From: Engraulis encrasicolus
Lineage: Eukaryota; Chordata; Actinopteri; Clupeiformes; Engraulidae
Assembly (NCBI RefSeq): GCF_034702125.1
Contig: NC_085873.1
Span: forward strand, 51,803,150 to 51,867,149
Direction of reading: 5' to 3'
Length of the DNA: 64,000 nt
The translations under genes were made by a program, and so were the position numbers. Below are positions 53,836-64,000 of the stretch, in pieces. Numbering within the stretch: the first letter of the stretch is position 1; each line of letters begins with the position of its first letter. The notes beneath the pieces were generated by a model. It saw nothing but the letters and a program-made list of their open reading frames with translations, was not told the DNA's origin and did no database searches.

Positions 53836-53946
53836 CTGGGGACAATTGAAAAAACAAATGTGTTATTGTAGCCATCCACACCCAGCAGGCCACTACTGGT
53901 GAAAACACAACGACACAATACATGTTTGATACAGTGTATGTCATAC

Positions 53947-55819
53947 CAGATTCAGACAGCAACATTTCCGATATTGCCATCCTGTAGCAATCAATATCCT
54001 CGTTCTTGCTTGGAAAATCAATCTCCTCACAGTGAGGGTTGGCAATTATGGATTCTGCAAACTGTGATATCACAAGGTTAAACATTATGCATTCATGTTA
54101 ATGCTAAATCACAAGTAAAACAAGAATACTTCACACACCTTCATAGCAAAAATGCTGCAGGGTGTGTAGTCTCGTTGCAGAGGGTGGGGAATTGTGTCGC
54201 ACCTCCACCTGGTGACATTGTGTGCATCCCAATATGTGACCTTGCCTCCTCCACTTGTGCTTGTCTCCTCGTCCCGCCTCCTGGCCCCTCCTCCGTGGAG
54301 AAAACGATAAAGTTTCGCAGCTGTCAGCCTCGCCACAACAACTTTTGAGGGACTGTTTTTCATTCACCATCCCAATTGCAAATGAGAAAAAGACTTAACA
54401 ATTGAGCATTTGCAAGATATTGAAATATAATGCTGTTGTCAGTGATGTCATCATGACGAGAAGCAAGTGGAGGAGGCAAGGTCACATATTGGGATGCAAT
54501 CATTTAGTCCCTTCTTGCTCATCAGGGCTCTAGAGAAGACATATTTTTGAGGCTTCCCAAAAAGCACATAGCACACATGTCCAGTGTTGCTAGTGTTGTA
54601 ATTAAAACACACCTTGTGGTTTGAAGGCACTGTTTGATGGAGGCCTCCCTCTCTCCAAGGGGGTCCATCAGAAGGGTCCTTTTTTGGGCTGGAAAGATTG
54701 CCTATGGATTAAACAGATATACGTATATGACCCATGTTGTATGTACAGGTATAACAATATTTTGCCATATGGTTTGTCTTTAACACACACTCACCAAAGT
54801 GAACCAGTGGTGGTGTTCATTAACAATCCCCACAATGACATCGTATATAGTGATGATGAAGAAGTATATGAGAAAGGTCTTGCATTACTTCACTGTATTT
54901 TATCAGAAAAAGCTATACAGTTACCAGGTTATCCCAACTAATGCTGGGCTTACACTGTGCGACTTTTGCCCCGATTTGGCACTCGCACGTTTTTTTGAGA
55001 GTCGGGCCGATTTCTTGCTCAATCGCAGGTCAATGGTGAGTCTCGCATCGTGCAGTGCACATGGGGTAACGACAAGCGATTTCGCCTCACGATCATGCAA
55101 TTGCAGGGTCACAAGAAAATCTAAATGGTTTGAAATTCTGGTCGTGGCGCGTGCGCAAATCGCACAGTTAAAGCAGTGCTACGACCCGATTTGACACTTC
55201 ACTTGCACAAATTAATAGGGCCGTGCGATTCGCTGTTGAGCGTGAGCTCATCTCCACCTCAGGTGCGCATGTTCCCTCCTCTGCAGACCGGGGAAACATG
55301 CCTGTCGCGTCGTACGGTGGAAGCATTTCGCTCGCATCCGACTGTCGGCTCGTGTAGTGTGAGGACGTGAGTAGTGAGTTGTGAACTTTTAAACAGTGAA
55401 ATTCCATTGTGCAGTGTGATCAGAAGCTTAAGACCCACGAGTGAAAATATCGCACAGTGTATGACTGGCTTAAATTAGATGAAGCATACTTTCAGGCGCT
55501 GGGCTTTCCCCCGCCATATATTGGTCATGGCAAAGCTGTCAATGTGGCACACTTTTGCCCCGGAGTTTTTCATCTTGGCCACCATCAGGGCTAGGTAGGC
55601 ATTGATGCTCTGCAAGAACATTAAGGGAAAGGTCAATACCTCAGGGCAGATAAGCATGTATGCCTGGGACAGAACATGTATTCAAAAGAATGTGAAGGAA
55701 ACCATTACCTCACTCTCCACCTCCTGGCCAGGACCAAGCTGGAAGATGTCCTTCTGAAAAAGCTTGTATGGCCCGACCTTGGCGAGGAGGACATGGGTGG
55801 TCTGGCCACTCCACGCAGC
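53947..55819 (-). CDS. Ulp1/SENP-type (C48) cysteine protease exons
   Basis: Six exons build the domain. 55819-55709 reads SGQTTHVLLAKVGPYKLFQKD. 55609-55490 reads INAYLALMVAK, the usual early helix of Ulp1 proteases. About 54880-54795 holds the catalytic His in GIVNEHHHWFTL. 54701-54613 opens AIFPAQKRTLLMDPLGE, with the catalytic Asp. About 54222-54139 reads PHPLQRDYTPCSIFAMK, with the oxyanion Gln and nucleophile Cys (the common SCG is PCS here). 54061-53947 reads FAESII..YRMAISEMLL, the final helix. All four catalytic positions are present. Ulp1 proteases cleave SUMO-like modifiers or precursor proteins; several DNA transposon families carry them for unknown reasons. A MITE (54223-54498) directly abuts the Cys exon. 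Confidence 0.75.
54223..54498. mobile_element. MITE with long TGCATCCCAATATGTGACC ends, copy B
   Basis: Inverted ends of about 35 bp: TGCATCCCAATATGTGACCT.. and ..GGTCACATATTGGGATGCA. It matches 18504-18792 in opposite orientation. It lies between the Asp and Cys exons of the Ulp1 domain. Confidence 0.9.
54951..55473. mobile_element. CG-rich MITE in an intron of the protease region
   Basis: GCTGGGCTTACACTGTGCGA at the left pairs with TCGCACAGTGTATGACTGGC at the right. The interior repeats TCGCA/TGCGA palindromes. It separates the exons at 55490 and 54880. Confidence 0.7.
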
Positions 55820-55913
55820 CTGCACACCTACATTAAATAAAGGAAGCCAGTACGGATCTCAAATACTGCAAACACATCATTGGTCATTGACATCCAATAT
55901 CTCACATACTTAC

Positions 55914-56655
55914 ATCTATGGACTTGGTCCAGTCGGGGTGTATAAGTGTTGGGATCCATTGGGGGTGTGGACACCTCTGGATCCGGTGGGGCTATGGGGG
56001 CGATGGGATCCAGTGGGGGTGTGGATGTGATGGGATGCGGTAAGGGTGTGGACCTGGTGGAATCTGTTGGGGTTGTGGAGCTGGTGGGATACACATGAGG
56101 GAAGGGGATAGGATGCGCTGGTGGGGAGGGGGTGGTATGCAATGGACGAGGGGAGAGGAATGGATCCAGTGCAGGGCTGATGGATTCTGGTGGGCTTGTG
56201 GAGATGGTAGGGTGGTAGCCAAGGGACAAATCAAGGGGTATATCCATGGGGACTGGGGGGGTGATGCACATTCAACGGTTGAGGGATGGGTTGGCGTGGT
56301 GGGAGTTTGTGGGGGACACGTGGTGCCTCGACTTTAAAGGGCTTCAGGTGCTCCCTGTTGATACTCGGGATGACCATACCATTCTCATCCTGGAGGTCCA
56401 CACTTTGTCCCTACTGGCCACTATGATATATGGACCCAGACAGCTGGCGTCCAACTTCACAACCTTCCGCTTCTCACTCCTAATGTTCTTTCTTAGCACA
56501 GTTTGTCCTACATGGAAGTCAGAAGGCTTGCCACTTTTCCGCCTCGCCTGTTTTCCCTCCACATTTATTATTACTATGGACTTCAAGCTGTCCCTCAAGG
56601 CGATGCCCTGAGAGACGACTTCCTTTGCAAGGTTGTCCTCCACTGTGCTGTCCAC
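55914..56655 (-). CDS. Integrase C-terminal tail and proline-rich linker exon
   Basis: Acceptor CTAAAG|GTGGAC. The first part reads DFHVGQTVLRKN and LGPYIIV, an SH3-like C-terminal module as in gypsy-class integrases. After about 56405 the proper continuation (DLQDENGMVIPSINREHLKPF) is in another frame, so a single-base change is needed. A long Pro/Ser/Thr-rich stretch follows with PLDP and STPP repeats. It has another frame change at a C7 run near 56262 and one close to the end, where DWTKSID|GTAAGT joins the protease in phase 0. Confidence 0.65.
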
Positions 56656-56745
56656 CTTTAGATAGTAGGCCAAAAATGAATGATTAATGAAATGTTTATG
56701 TAGAATGAGTGTATCACAATAGTAAGAGGAGGGAAAAGAACCTAC

Positions 56746-59700
56746 ATCAAACACCTCTGGCACCTCACAAGGGTATCGTGCCTCACGCCCAAACATAAGG
56801 AAATAAGGGCTGAAGTTGGTGGTGATTTGTTTTTTTGTCCTCAGGCCGAACATCACCTTTTCCAAGTACTCATCCCATGTGTCCGGTCTGGTCTTTACCA
56901 GCTTTCACAATTCCCTACAGTGACAACAAAGCACTTCTCTGAGAAAGGTGCATGTGTATGTGTGTGGTCCCAACAATCTGTACGGTCTTCAACAAACTTG
57001 ATATACACCAGTCAATCCGGAAAGTATTCACAGCGCTTTTTTTTTTTTTTTTTTTTTAAACATTTTCAAAACTGTCAAGACAACTTGTTTTTCACATGGT
57101 CAAAATGTGTAGGATTTTGACAACAGAGATTCATTTGTAGCATTTGGAATAAGGCCAGTGTTTCCCATACATTGAGGAAACTATGGCGGCCCGCCATAGT
57201 TTAAATATGGCCGCCATAGTTTCCGAAAATGTAAAAAAATATATATATATATTTTTATTTTTATTTTATTTTTTTTACGATTTCCGTTTTTGTTAAAAAC
57301 GATTTGAATTACGATTTCCTTCGCATTTTCCTCCTGGAGTAAATACATCCTATAGACCAGTGTTTCCCAACCAGGGGTACGTGTACCACTAGGGGTACAT
57401 AGGCTCACTACAGGGGGTACGTAGGGAAAGTGCAATGATAACAAATGTATGGGAAATACAGTCACATTGGGATAGAGGATATAGAGTATGAGTTAGGGGG
57501 TACTTACTGTATGACAAAAAGGCTCAGGGGGTACGCAATACAGGAAAAGTTGGGAGACACTGCTATAGACCACAAGTGCTTGAAAGACAGGCATCAAAGG
57601 CCTAGTCAAGTTGTAGTTAACTTGGATTTGGGAGCAATAAAAAAAAAAACCTTCAGAGAAGGGACAGTTGGGATGAGTTTACTAACACTTTAAACTTAGG
57701 CTTTGTTTTACAGTTGGAGGAATTTTGGGAGGAATTTTGAAAAACTGGCCCTGTGACCAGCACCCCTCATGTAGAATGTGTACGCCTATGTGTGTGGGGA
57801 AAAGGCATAGCCTACCCTCTTAGACCCTTTTTGTTTATGCGTTAACAATTTCACAGTAGTCTTGAATTCTTATCTCTGCTCCTATTTTGTTTTATTATTT
57901 TTTTCATTATGTAGACCCCTGCATGTGTATTATGTAGCCTTATTTCTCAAAATATAAATGGCTGAAATGTAGGCCTAGGCCTATAGCTTCTCCATGCGCC
58001 AATGTGTCATACTGTACTCATTGTTTTGCCATTTTGCATTTACACTGCATGAATACAACCCCCCCCAAAAAAAGCCCGCTTGAAAAGACGCCCCCCCCCC
58101 CCCCCCAAAAAAAAAACCCGGCTGCCCCCATAGTTTCCAAAATTTCTGTGGGAAACACTGAAGGCTGTAAGATAATAACATGTGAAACAAGTGAAGCGCT
58201 GTGAATACTTTCTGAATTGACTGTAGATCACTTGTCCTTACCTTTGGATTGTTCCATTTAACCTTTCCACCAGCCCATTGGTTTGAGGGTGGTAGGGTGC
58301 ACATAGACTGCGTTGGACACCAAGATACTCACAGAGTTTCTGGTTCAACTGTAGCAAATGGCAGACAATGCATGTTGACAACCCACAGAAACATACCATT
58401 GATATGAGTATATTGATATTACAATATACATTGATAAAACAAGGCAGGCCTCTGACCTCATTCACAAACTCCGTGCCGTTGTCCGTCAAAATTCGGTCGG
58501 GTGCGCCAAACTTATAAAAAAAAAACTTGAGGATACAATCTGCCACCACATCTGCCCGCTTGTTGGGAATGGGGAAGGCCTCCGCCCACTTCGTGTAATA
58601 GTCAACTATCACACAGATGTAATTATTTCCAGACTTTGTGGGGCTGACCTTACCCACAAGGTCCATCCCCAGGAGCTCCAGGGGTTCATTCACCTGGGGG
58701 TGAGGTGGGGGGAGGCGGGACATGTTATGCTACTGCACTTTCAAGAAGCAATAAATGAGTGTGAGAAATATCCCAATGGGAAATTATTTTCCTCCACCTA
58801 CTGTAATGGGCATGTATGACGGCTGGGGCTTTATAGTGGGCCTGCTTTTCTGGCAGCCAGTGCAGTCTGACACCTAGGCCCAATTCGAAACAGGGAAGGC
58901 AGCTGTCCTTCCAGTGAGCTAACTGGACATTGAGTCATGAAGTGTGGATCGAAACGAAAAATTGCTTTATTTCCTCTCTCGGCAGTTGACTGCATTTGTG
59001 GGCGTAACGAGGATATTTCGAGGATACATCAGATGCTGACTTCGCTGCCTTGGTACCCAACATGCTGTGCGCCACCTCCCTCTCAACCGGAAACCTGAAA
59101 AACAAACATGGCTACTACCCAAGCTACTACCTTATCATACTCTTTATTCTGACACTTATGTATGTAGATATTGAAAATCGAATGCATAAATCAACATTGT
59201 AGTATCTAAATATGCTGTCGCTAGATCTATTTATAGCCTATTTTACGATTCCGCCGTCTGACGATCATTCACTGTTCAAATGGCATGCGTAAGCTAAGCA
59301 CTAACGTCATGTACGTAACTCCCGCCATAGAATTGCCGTAACATCAAATGCGCAAGGCGGCGCACTCGTTAGTGCCGTTCGTAACGGCTGCCTCATCAGC
59401 TAACTTGACCTATCTGATCAGTGACATGTTTATGTAGGAGGAGAGTCATCGAGTCACTACCTCCCGTTTAGAATTGGGACCTATTGTTGGAAAACAACCA
59501 ACATTTGAAGATGTGGACAATGAAAGCATTCAGGGGCTTAGCTTGTTGTCACCTGAGATAGTGGAATTAAGTGTTGCTATCCAACATGACTTACACTTAT
59601 TTTCAATCCAATATAAAATAACAATGAAACCAGAGGGTAGGCCTATACAACCCCAAGTTACTGAAATGACTAATGCAATGTACTGCAAGTACTTATACAA

Positions 59701-59999
59701 TAAGCAACTGTGGAAATCACAAAGTGTTATCTCAAAGAAAGCATTAAATGTGCCTGGAAATAATTGATTATATTTACCCATTTCTCGATATCCACTCCCA
59801 TGGAGGGCCAGTAAAACCTGCCCATTATGGCAGTTCTTGTCTTATCCCTGCCACAATGGGCACCAATGGGGCTGTCGTGGAACTCTTTAAATATTTGACC
59901 TGCCTCCCTGGCGGACAGCACCACTTTTCTGCTGGTCTTCCCCTTTATATAATACAGTTGTCCCGCTGCAAACAGCGCCATTGTTAGGTCAAAGGAGCG
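56746..59999 (-). CDS. Integrase zinc-binding and DDE core exons
   Basis: Exon 59999-59778 reads LYYIKGKTSRKVV, then EFHDSPIGAHCGRDKT and FYWPSMGVDIEKW: the two His of the H2C2 integrase zinc finger. Exon 58871-58802 supplies its Cys pair (SDCTGCQKSRP). Exon 58693-58457 has LLGMDLVG (first Asp), DYYTKWAEAFPI and ILTDNGTEFVNE (second Asp). Exon 58348-58242 has YHPQTNGLVERLNG (catalytic Glu). Exon 56914-56746 continues WDEYLEKVMFGLRTKK..FSPYFLMFGREARYP. All DDE residues are intact. An in-frame TGA at 56907-56905 interrupts the fifth exon shortly after its acceptor. The protein would cut and join element ends in the nucleus. Confidence 0.82.
57163..58162. mobile_element. Middle hAT-like element of the nest
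   Basis: CAGTGTTTCCCATACATTGAGG at the left pairs with TTTCTGTGGGAAACACTG at the right. GGAAACTATGGCGGC and CCGCCATAGTTTCC palindromes are subterminal. Confidence 0.75.
57358..57562. mobile_element. Inner hAT-like MITE with perfect TSD
   Basis: CAGTGTTTCCCAACCAGGGG and AAGTTGGGAGACACTG ends. An exact 8-bp duplication CTATAGAC lies at 57350-57357 and 57563-57570. GGGGGTACG motifs repeat inside. Confidence 0.92.
58873..59483. mobile_element. MITE with TAGGYCCAATTC ends adjoining an integrase exon
   Basis: TAGGCCCAATTCGAAACAGGG on the left pairs with the right end CCCGTTTAGAATTGGGACCTA. The left terminus touches the integrase exon that starts at 58871 on the minus strand. Confidence 0.75.
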
Positions 60000-60239
60000 C
60001 TAATCAAGGTGTTGTGACATTATTTTTGAGTTAGGTGTGAACATATTATATTCAGTAATAATATTAAAATGTATGATTAGTGTTCATATAACAGGAGGAT
60101 ACTGAAGGTGCTTCTAGGCAGATGTGTGGTGGGAGTTGTATGTTTTGTGTTAGTGCACTCACCACTGAGCTGGAATTTCTTTGCTCGTGCTCTGATCACA
60201 TTCTTTTGCAGTCTCGATGACCCAACCTCTTTATCTTTT
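60000..60239. other. Upstream flank of the integrase gene, no exon recognised
   Basis: Minus-strand exons preceding the zinc-binding exon were expected here but none could be identified with confidence. Confidence 0.3.
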
Positions 60240-60386
60240 ATCTTTTTCAAACCAGAATATTTGTTACAGATAAAGAATTATTGCCACATGTGCAATTCTT
60301 CAATTCAATTCAATTCAATTCATGTGCAATTCCACATTGCCACAATTACCACAAAACACAACAAATATTCTGGTTCGAAAAAGATA
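60240..60386. mobile_element. Foldback element with (AATTC)n loop
   Basis: ATCTTTTTCAAACCAGAATATTTGTT pairs with AACAAATATTCTGGTTCGAAAAAGAT. The loop is ATTCAATTCAATTC flanked by ATGTGCAATTC repeats. Confidence 0.8.
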
Positions 60387-61190
60387 ACCATGGCCACCAA
60401 ACTCTTCAATTGAACCACCAGACCCCAACGAAGGATCCATCTCAAAATATCAAACAGTATATTACGACAGCGCCTCTCTCTCTTCCTTCTGTATAATAAC
60501 TGGATGAGCGAATGTGCGTTCCTTCCAGGAGTCATGTGACACCGTGACGTCACTAAACTGCGTTCAGTGACAGAGATTGAGAAGTGAATCTGCGAGACAA
60601 TAACAACACAGGGCATGGAAACGTGTGAATATGTTTCTTGTGGCTCGTCTTTGGTGGACAAAAATAAAATGGATTACTATGAAGTATCACTTTGGCGAAC
60701 CATTTTGCGGACGTAGTTGGAAGGCGGAAGCTGAGAGAGGTAGGTGCGCCACTTTTGAAAACTCCTGTTGTATCGTACCTGTGCAACCTAATGGAACTGT
60801 GAACCACTAGATCGACTTGTATGGACCCACACACCACGGCCAAAGCGTTCAAAAGGGTTTTAATGCACGCTAGGAGCTTTAAAACAGGTCAAATACCTGC
60901 CCGACGGGCCAGGGTTTAACCGAAAACAGCGCAATTGAACAACTTTGCGCAGCACGCATGAAAATTTCTCGTGGTTTCCCCTTTCATCCTTTTCCCTGGG
61001 TCCACCCAAGATGGGATATGAATCCAAACTGGCCGGAATTGCCCTTTAATTAATGTAGGCCCCTAAACCAAATAGCCTCGGCTATTGATTATAAATGAAT
61101 AGAGGAAAGAGAAAGAGTTGGCGTGGAACGTTGGTAAACCTCCCTCCGATAGCTTCATACAGTCTCGTGCCGTTGGGCCGATAGACTAGT
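60387..61190. other. No gene seen
   Basis: Unassigned. ACTGGCCGGAATTGCCCTTTAA at 61028 resembles the end of the TTAA-type MITE at 12539-12929, so an element border may lie there. Confidence 0.3.
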
Positions 61191-61191
61191 C

Positions 61192-61277
61192 TCTCGGCCC
61201 AGTGGTATCGTACTGTGTCTCCCATTGCCAGACCGTTGTAGTTGACGAGATCGCACGTTCGATCCCTGAGGGGGGTG
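61192..61277 (+). mobile_element. tRNA-like sequence (SINE head or tRNA pseudogene)
   Basis: GGCCCAGTGGTATCG fits a Pol III A box and CACGTTCGATCCC a B box, about 58 nt apart. It is too long between boxes for a normal tRNA without a variable arm, and no acceptor stem was found. Confidence 0.45.
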
Positions 61278-62690
61278 AACAGGTGCAAGATGACCTCCGT
61301 CACACAAACAAACAAACGGAGACTGTCTGTCACTCCACGACAACACAGCTTTCAGCACCAACTTGCGCTCACGACACAATGCTACACACAGACACGCGGC
61401 CCTCTCTCTGTCACACAGTCACCATCATCCATAGCCTACATACTGTAACATAGGCTACCAGTAGTGGGAAAACAACCATTACAAAGCGATAACTCAATTT
61501 CCCCAAACAGTGTAAGCGCAGTGCGAACAAGTGAACAGTGCAAGTAAACGTGAATATAATGTCAGCTGGGGAACGGGGGGATCCGAAGCGCAAGCAAGCA
61601 GACGGCTCTGAAGCATCCCATTTGACGTGCTAACTGGAGCCATTCACAAGCCTACACAACACAACTTCTCGTTCAAGCCTTGATGACAATCTCGGCAGAA
61701 AACTGCACCGAAAGCCATCTAGTCATGCCTTGAACTAGCACTTCATCTCTGCAGTCCAGCGACGACTCAGTTAAACCCGACCAGCAAACTAACAAACTAT
61801 TATGTTACAAATAAACTGGCTAAGAACTGCTCATTGGGATCAATCTCGAGGAAGTCACAGTGAACTTGTGAAACACAATGGCTGAGAAGAAGGGAAAAAG
61901 AAAACTAACACAAATGAGCCATATGACCTGAATCTGCGATTGTTATGGCAGCAGGCAGGCTAGATAGCTAGCGAGCTGCTAGCACATTAATAGACAGTGA
62001 ACTGAGTTGTTGAGCGTGTCACTCACTTGTTTCTTGTCTTCATTTCTGAAAGTATTTCCATATGGGGGCAGCAATAGTCCAACTGATGTGATGAAAACAA
62101 GACTAGCCAGCTTATTTTATTACTGGCTTGGATTTTGAACACGGTCACTGTTTGTTTATCATTCTTCTCATGAGAAGCGCTAGCTGTCAGCTGTCAAGAA
62201 TCTGAAACTCGGCTATTTTGATTGGTCGACAGGAATCACATTTTTCTTATTCTCCCTTAGCAGCAAAGCCATGATTGGCTGTTTATCAACATTTCGAGGA
62301 CGTAGCTGTGTGCGCTCAAGAAGAGAAAATAGATTTTAGATAGACGGGATTAGGCTATTATGAATTTTAAACTGACACTTTGACCGGTGAGATTTTTTTT
62401 TCCGGACATTCAAATTATTTTCCGGCCAATGACAGGTAATTACCGGACAACGGAATGTCTGAGTAGCAAGTCCTCTGCTGCCATTTATTCAGTGCATCTA
62501 CTGTACCCTAGGGGTTTATACGAGGCTTTTATATTACTGTACATGGCACACAAAGTGCAATTGTGCTTGGCTGCAGAGGTTATCAGATGTGAGAGTTAAC
62601 AGAGTTGCTTAAAGGTGGGTAGGAAACCACCATAATATGGACAATAACACCATGATTATAGGAATAGTTCTGAAGACAGGCTATCACATT
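61278..62690. other. No gene seen
   Basis: Unique-looking sequence with short frames on both strands. No splice-consistent coding region or repeat family recognised. Confidence 0.3.
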
Positions 62691-62704
62691 TTATATGTTA
62701 ACAT

Positions 62705-62742
62705 ATTCTATCTCTCTCTGTATCTCTCTGTATCGCTCTCTC

Positions 62743-62793
<51 letters not shown>

Positions 62794-62819
62794 AACACTA
62801 CACACACACTCTATCCCAC

Positions 62820-62880
<61 letters not shown>
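62705..62880. repeat. (TC)n and (CA)n microsatellite
   Basis: TC tract with TATC variants to 62793, then CA from 62820 to 62880. Confidence 0.97.
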
Positions 62881-62882
<2 letters not shown>

Positions 62883-62944
62883 CTACAGTATATACTGTAC
62901 ACGTATTGCTGGCAGGCTGGAATTGATGTCGGATCACCACAATT

Positions 62945-63180
62945 ATGGGGCTCATGCTTTGGGGCATTTAATTGGTATTCACCATCAGAGTAGAGTAGAG
63001 TAGAGTAGAGTAGAGTAGAGTAGAATAGAGCACAGTAGAGAAGTATAGTAAGTATAGTAAGTATCATGCTTTGGTGCATTTGTCTTGGTATTCACCACTC
63101 CAGTAGAGTATAGAGTAGAGTAGAGTAGTAGAGTAAAGTATCATGCTTTGGGGCATTTAATTGGTATTCACCATCATGTT
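62945..63180. repeat. (TAGAG)n with repeated flank
   Basis: CATGCTTTGG.GCATTT..TTGGTATTCACCA occurs at about 62954, 63066 and 63141, alternating with AGTAGAG arrays. Confidence 0.9.
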
Positions 63181-63766
63181 GAAGCGGAAAAGGACAATCA
63201 TGCGATAGACAAGTGTTCCAGCGTCAACATCGGCCAATCAAGGGCCTATCTGGCTGGAAAACATTCTTTAATTACAATTCCAGATCCATTTCAAATAGCT
63301 CCAGTGTCACAGAGCCTAGGGAGCAATGTGAAATAGGCAGGGAAAGTAGAGATGGAACATATTAAATGTCTGACTTCGGGGGTTATTCCCATCTTCATGC
63401 CATTTCATTTTTGTACATGCATGAGGGACAAAAATCTGTGGGATATGGGAGACCAACACTTCTCTTCTATTCATAAGATTCTCGCTCTGAAGTCAAACGC
63501 ATAAACAGTGCTGTAAAACACTCAGATATTTAATCAATGTGCAGGCATCTGCAGTTATTCCCATCCAAAGTAGAAAGGAATAAGCTGCTGTGGTTACATG
63601 ACGTGATTAAAAATTGGACACGCTCCAGATTATGAATATGAGATGAACTCCTGCAATCTCAGGCAAACAGGCAGAGTCATGGCAAGGTAGCTGGAAATAT
63701 TGAGTGCTTGGGATAGAAAAGACCCAATGCAGAGCTGTCTGGAAAGTAAGGGTGAGTGTCAGCTAC
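63181..63766. other. No gene seen
   Basis: Unassigned sequence without a recognised domain or repeat. Confidence 0.3.
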
Positions 63767-64000
63767 CAGGGGTGCTCAACTAGAAACTGAAAAGGTCCAC
63801 TCGCCAAATTTCGTATGTTTCCAGGGTCCAAAAAAGCAGATGCAGAAAATAGCCTCACTCGCTGGCCGCACTGGCCTCTTGCTCACTCACTGAGTTGTCA
63901 TAGTGATGATACTTTCATTTGTCATAAGACTGGCGAAATACACCTATAGATCGCATGGCAGCGAAATCTCATGTATAATTTATACATATTAAATACAGAT
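63767..64000. mobile_element. hAT-type MITE, second copy (cut by the window end)
   Basis: Starts CAGGGGTGCTCAACTAGAAAC and matches the element at 2577-2901 closely, apart from short deletions (near 63835 and 63934). The right end lies outside the window. Confidence 0.9.

Larger units (their letters stand above)
57009..58223. mobile_element. Outer MITE of a three-level nest (CAGTCAAT ends)
   Basis: CAGTCAATCCGGAAAGTATTC (57009) and GAATACTTTCTGAATTGACTG (ending 58223) are inverted. Inside, after a poly-T, lies the hAT element 57163-58162, which itself contains 57358-57562. The whole sits in the intron between integrase exons 58242 and 56914. Confidence 0.75.
53300..59999 (-). pseudogene. Ginger-like integrase / Ulp1 protease / PHD multi-exon gene
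   Basis: Minus-strand exons with GT/AG borders and agreeing phases: 59999-59778, 58871-58802, 58693-58457, 58348-58242, 56914-56746, 56655-55914, 55819-55709, 55609-55490, about 54880-54795, 54701-54613, about 54222-54139, 54061-53947, 53835-53759 and 53449-53300 (stop TAG). Domain order is H2C2 zinc-binding, DDE integrase, Pro-rich linker, Ulp1 protease, PHD-like finger. Gypsy-related integrase with introns plus protease and PHD fits Ginger DNA transposons or a gene derived from one. Lesions: an in-frame TGA at 56907-56905, a frameshift near 56405, frame changes in the Pro-rich exon, and inserts in introns. The first exons are probably upstream of 60000. Whether it is a dead transposon or a mis-assembled host gene cannot be settled here. 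Confidence 0.75.

Noticed and set aside
58238..60000. An LTR retrotransposon (gypsy) as source of the integrase
   Set aside because: No RT, RNase H or LTR was seen, and the integrase is split by introns in phase with a protease and PHD finger, which fits a Ginger-type DNA transposon better.
61192..61277. Functional tRNA gene
   Set aside because: A and B boxes are too far apart, no acceptor stem pairs, and there is no terminator-like T run. Called as a SINE or pseudogene head instead.

Overview
This window looks like nuclear DNA of a ray-finned (teleost) fish. The signs are a very high load of (CA)n/(TG)n microsatellites, many short DNA transposons with 8-bp target-site duplications (TSDs), tRNA-headed SINEs, Penelope-like retroelements, PIF/Harbinger and Ginger-type transposon genes, and one vertebrate-type cytochrome P450 first exon that resembles fish CYP2K. 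Genes are spliced (GT..AG) and there is no operon structure. The species cannot be named from the sequence alone. A run of 100 N at 12931-13030 is an assembly gap.

Layout. 1-2.3 kb: a Penelope-like element (reverse transcriptase remnant plus GIY-YIG endonuclease) inside a 741-bp inverted repeat, ending near a hammerhead-ribozyme-like core. 2.5-9.2 kb: hAT-type MITEs and microsatellites. On the minus strand at 4189-3986 is a CYP2K-like exon 1 whose 3' end, splice donor included, has been amplified into a 39-bp minisatellite. 9.7-26 kb: SINEs, MITEs, minisatellites and a tandem duplication carrying different transposon insertions in each copy; no host gene recognised. 26-34 kb: foldback elements, a Penelope N-terminal fragment, and a transposon-like unit with long inverted ends that holds a broken ORF with a GCDT motif and a CXC-type cysteine cluster.

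34-41 kb: a PIF/Harbinger-like locus with an intact 351-aa transposase and a Myb/SANT-like gene that is broken by two lesions. Between them lie tyrosine-recombinase-like exons in an unexpected order. 42.2-42.8 kb: a foldback element with telomere-like repeats at its centre. 43.8-47.8 kb: a second, diverged Harbinger-like locus with a three-exon Myb/SANT-like gene and a truncated transposase. 48-51.5 kb: MITEs, including a 1.64-kb hAT-like element with unexplained cargo.

53.3-60.0 kb (minus strand) holds the most striking unit. It is a gene of at least 14 exons encoding an integrase (zinc-binding domain plus DDE core), a proline-rich linker, a Ulp1/SENP-type cysteine protease whose His, Asp, Gln and Cys are all visible, and a C-terminal PHD-like finger. 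It resembles Ginger-type DNA transposons and carries several lesions and nested insertions. 60-64 kb: SINE-like, low-complexity and MITE sequence.

How the parts relate: nearly all coding sequence here is of transposon origin. Each Harbinger locus pairs a DDE nuclease with its Myb/SANT-like DNA-binding partner, which the nuclease normally needs for mobility. The many MITEs and foldbacks are passive elements moved by enzymes encoded elsewhere. The CYP2K-like exon is the only clear host-gene fragment.
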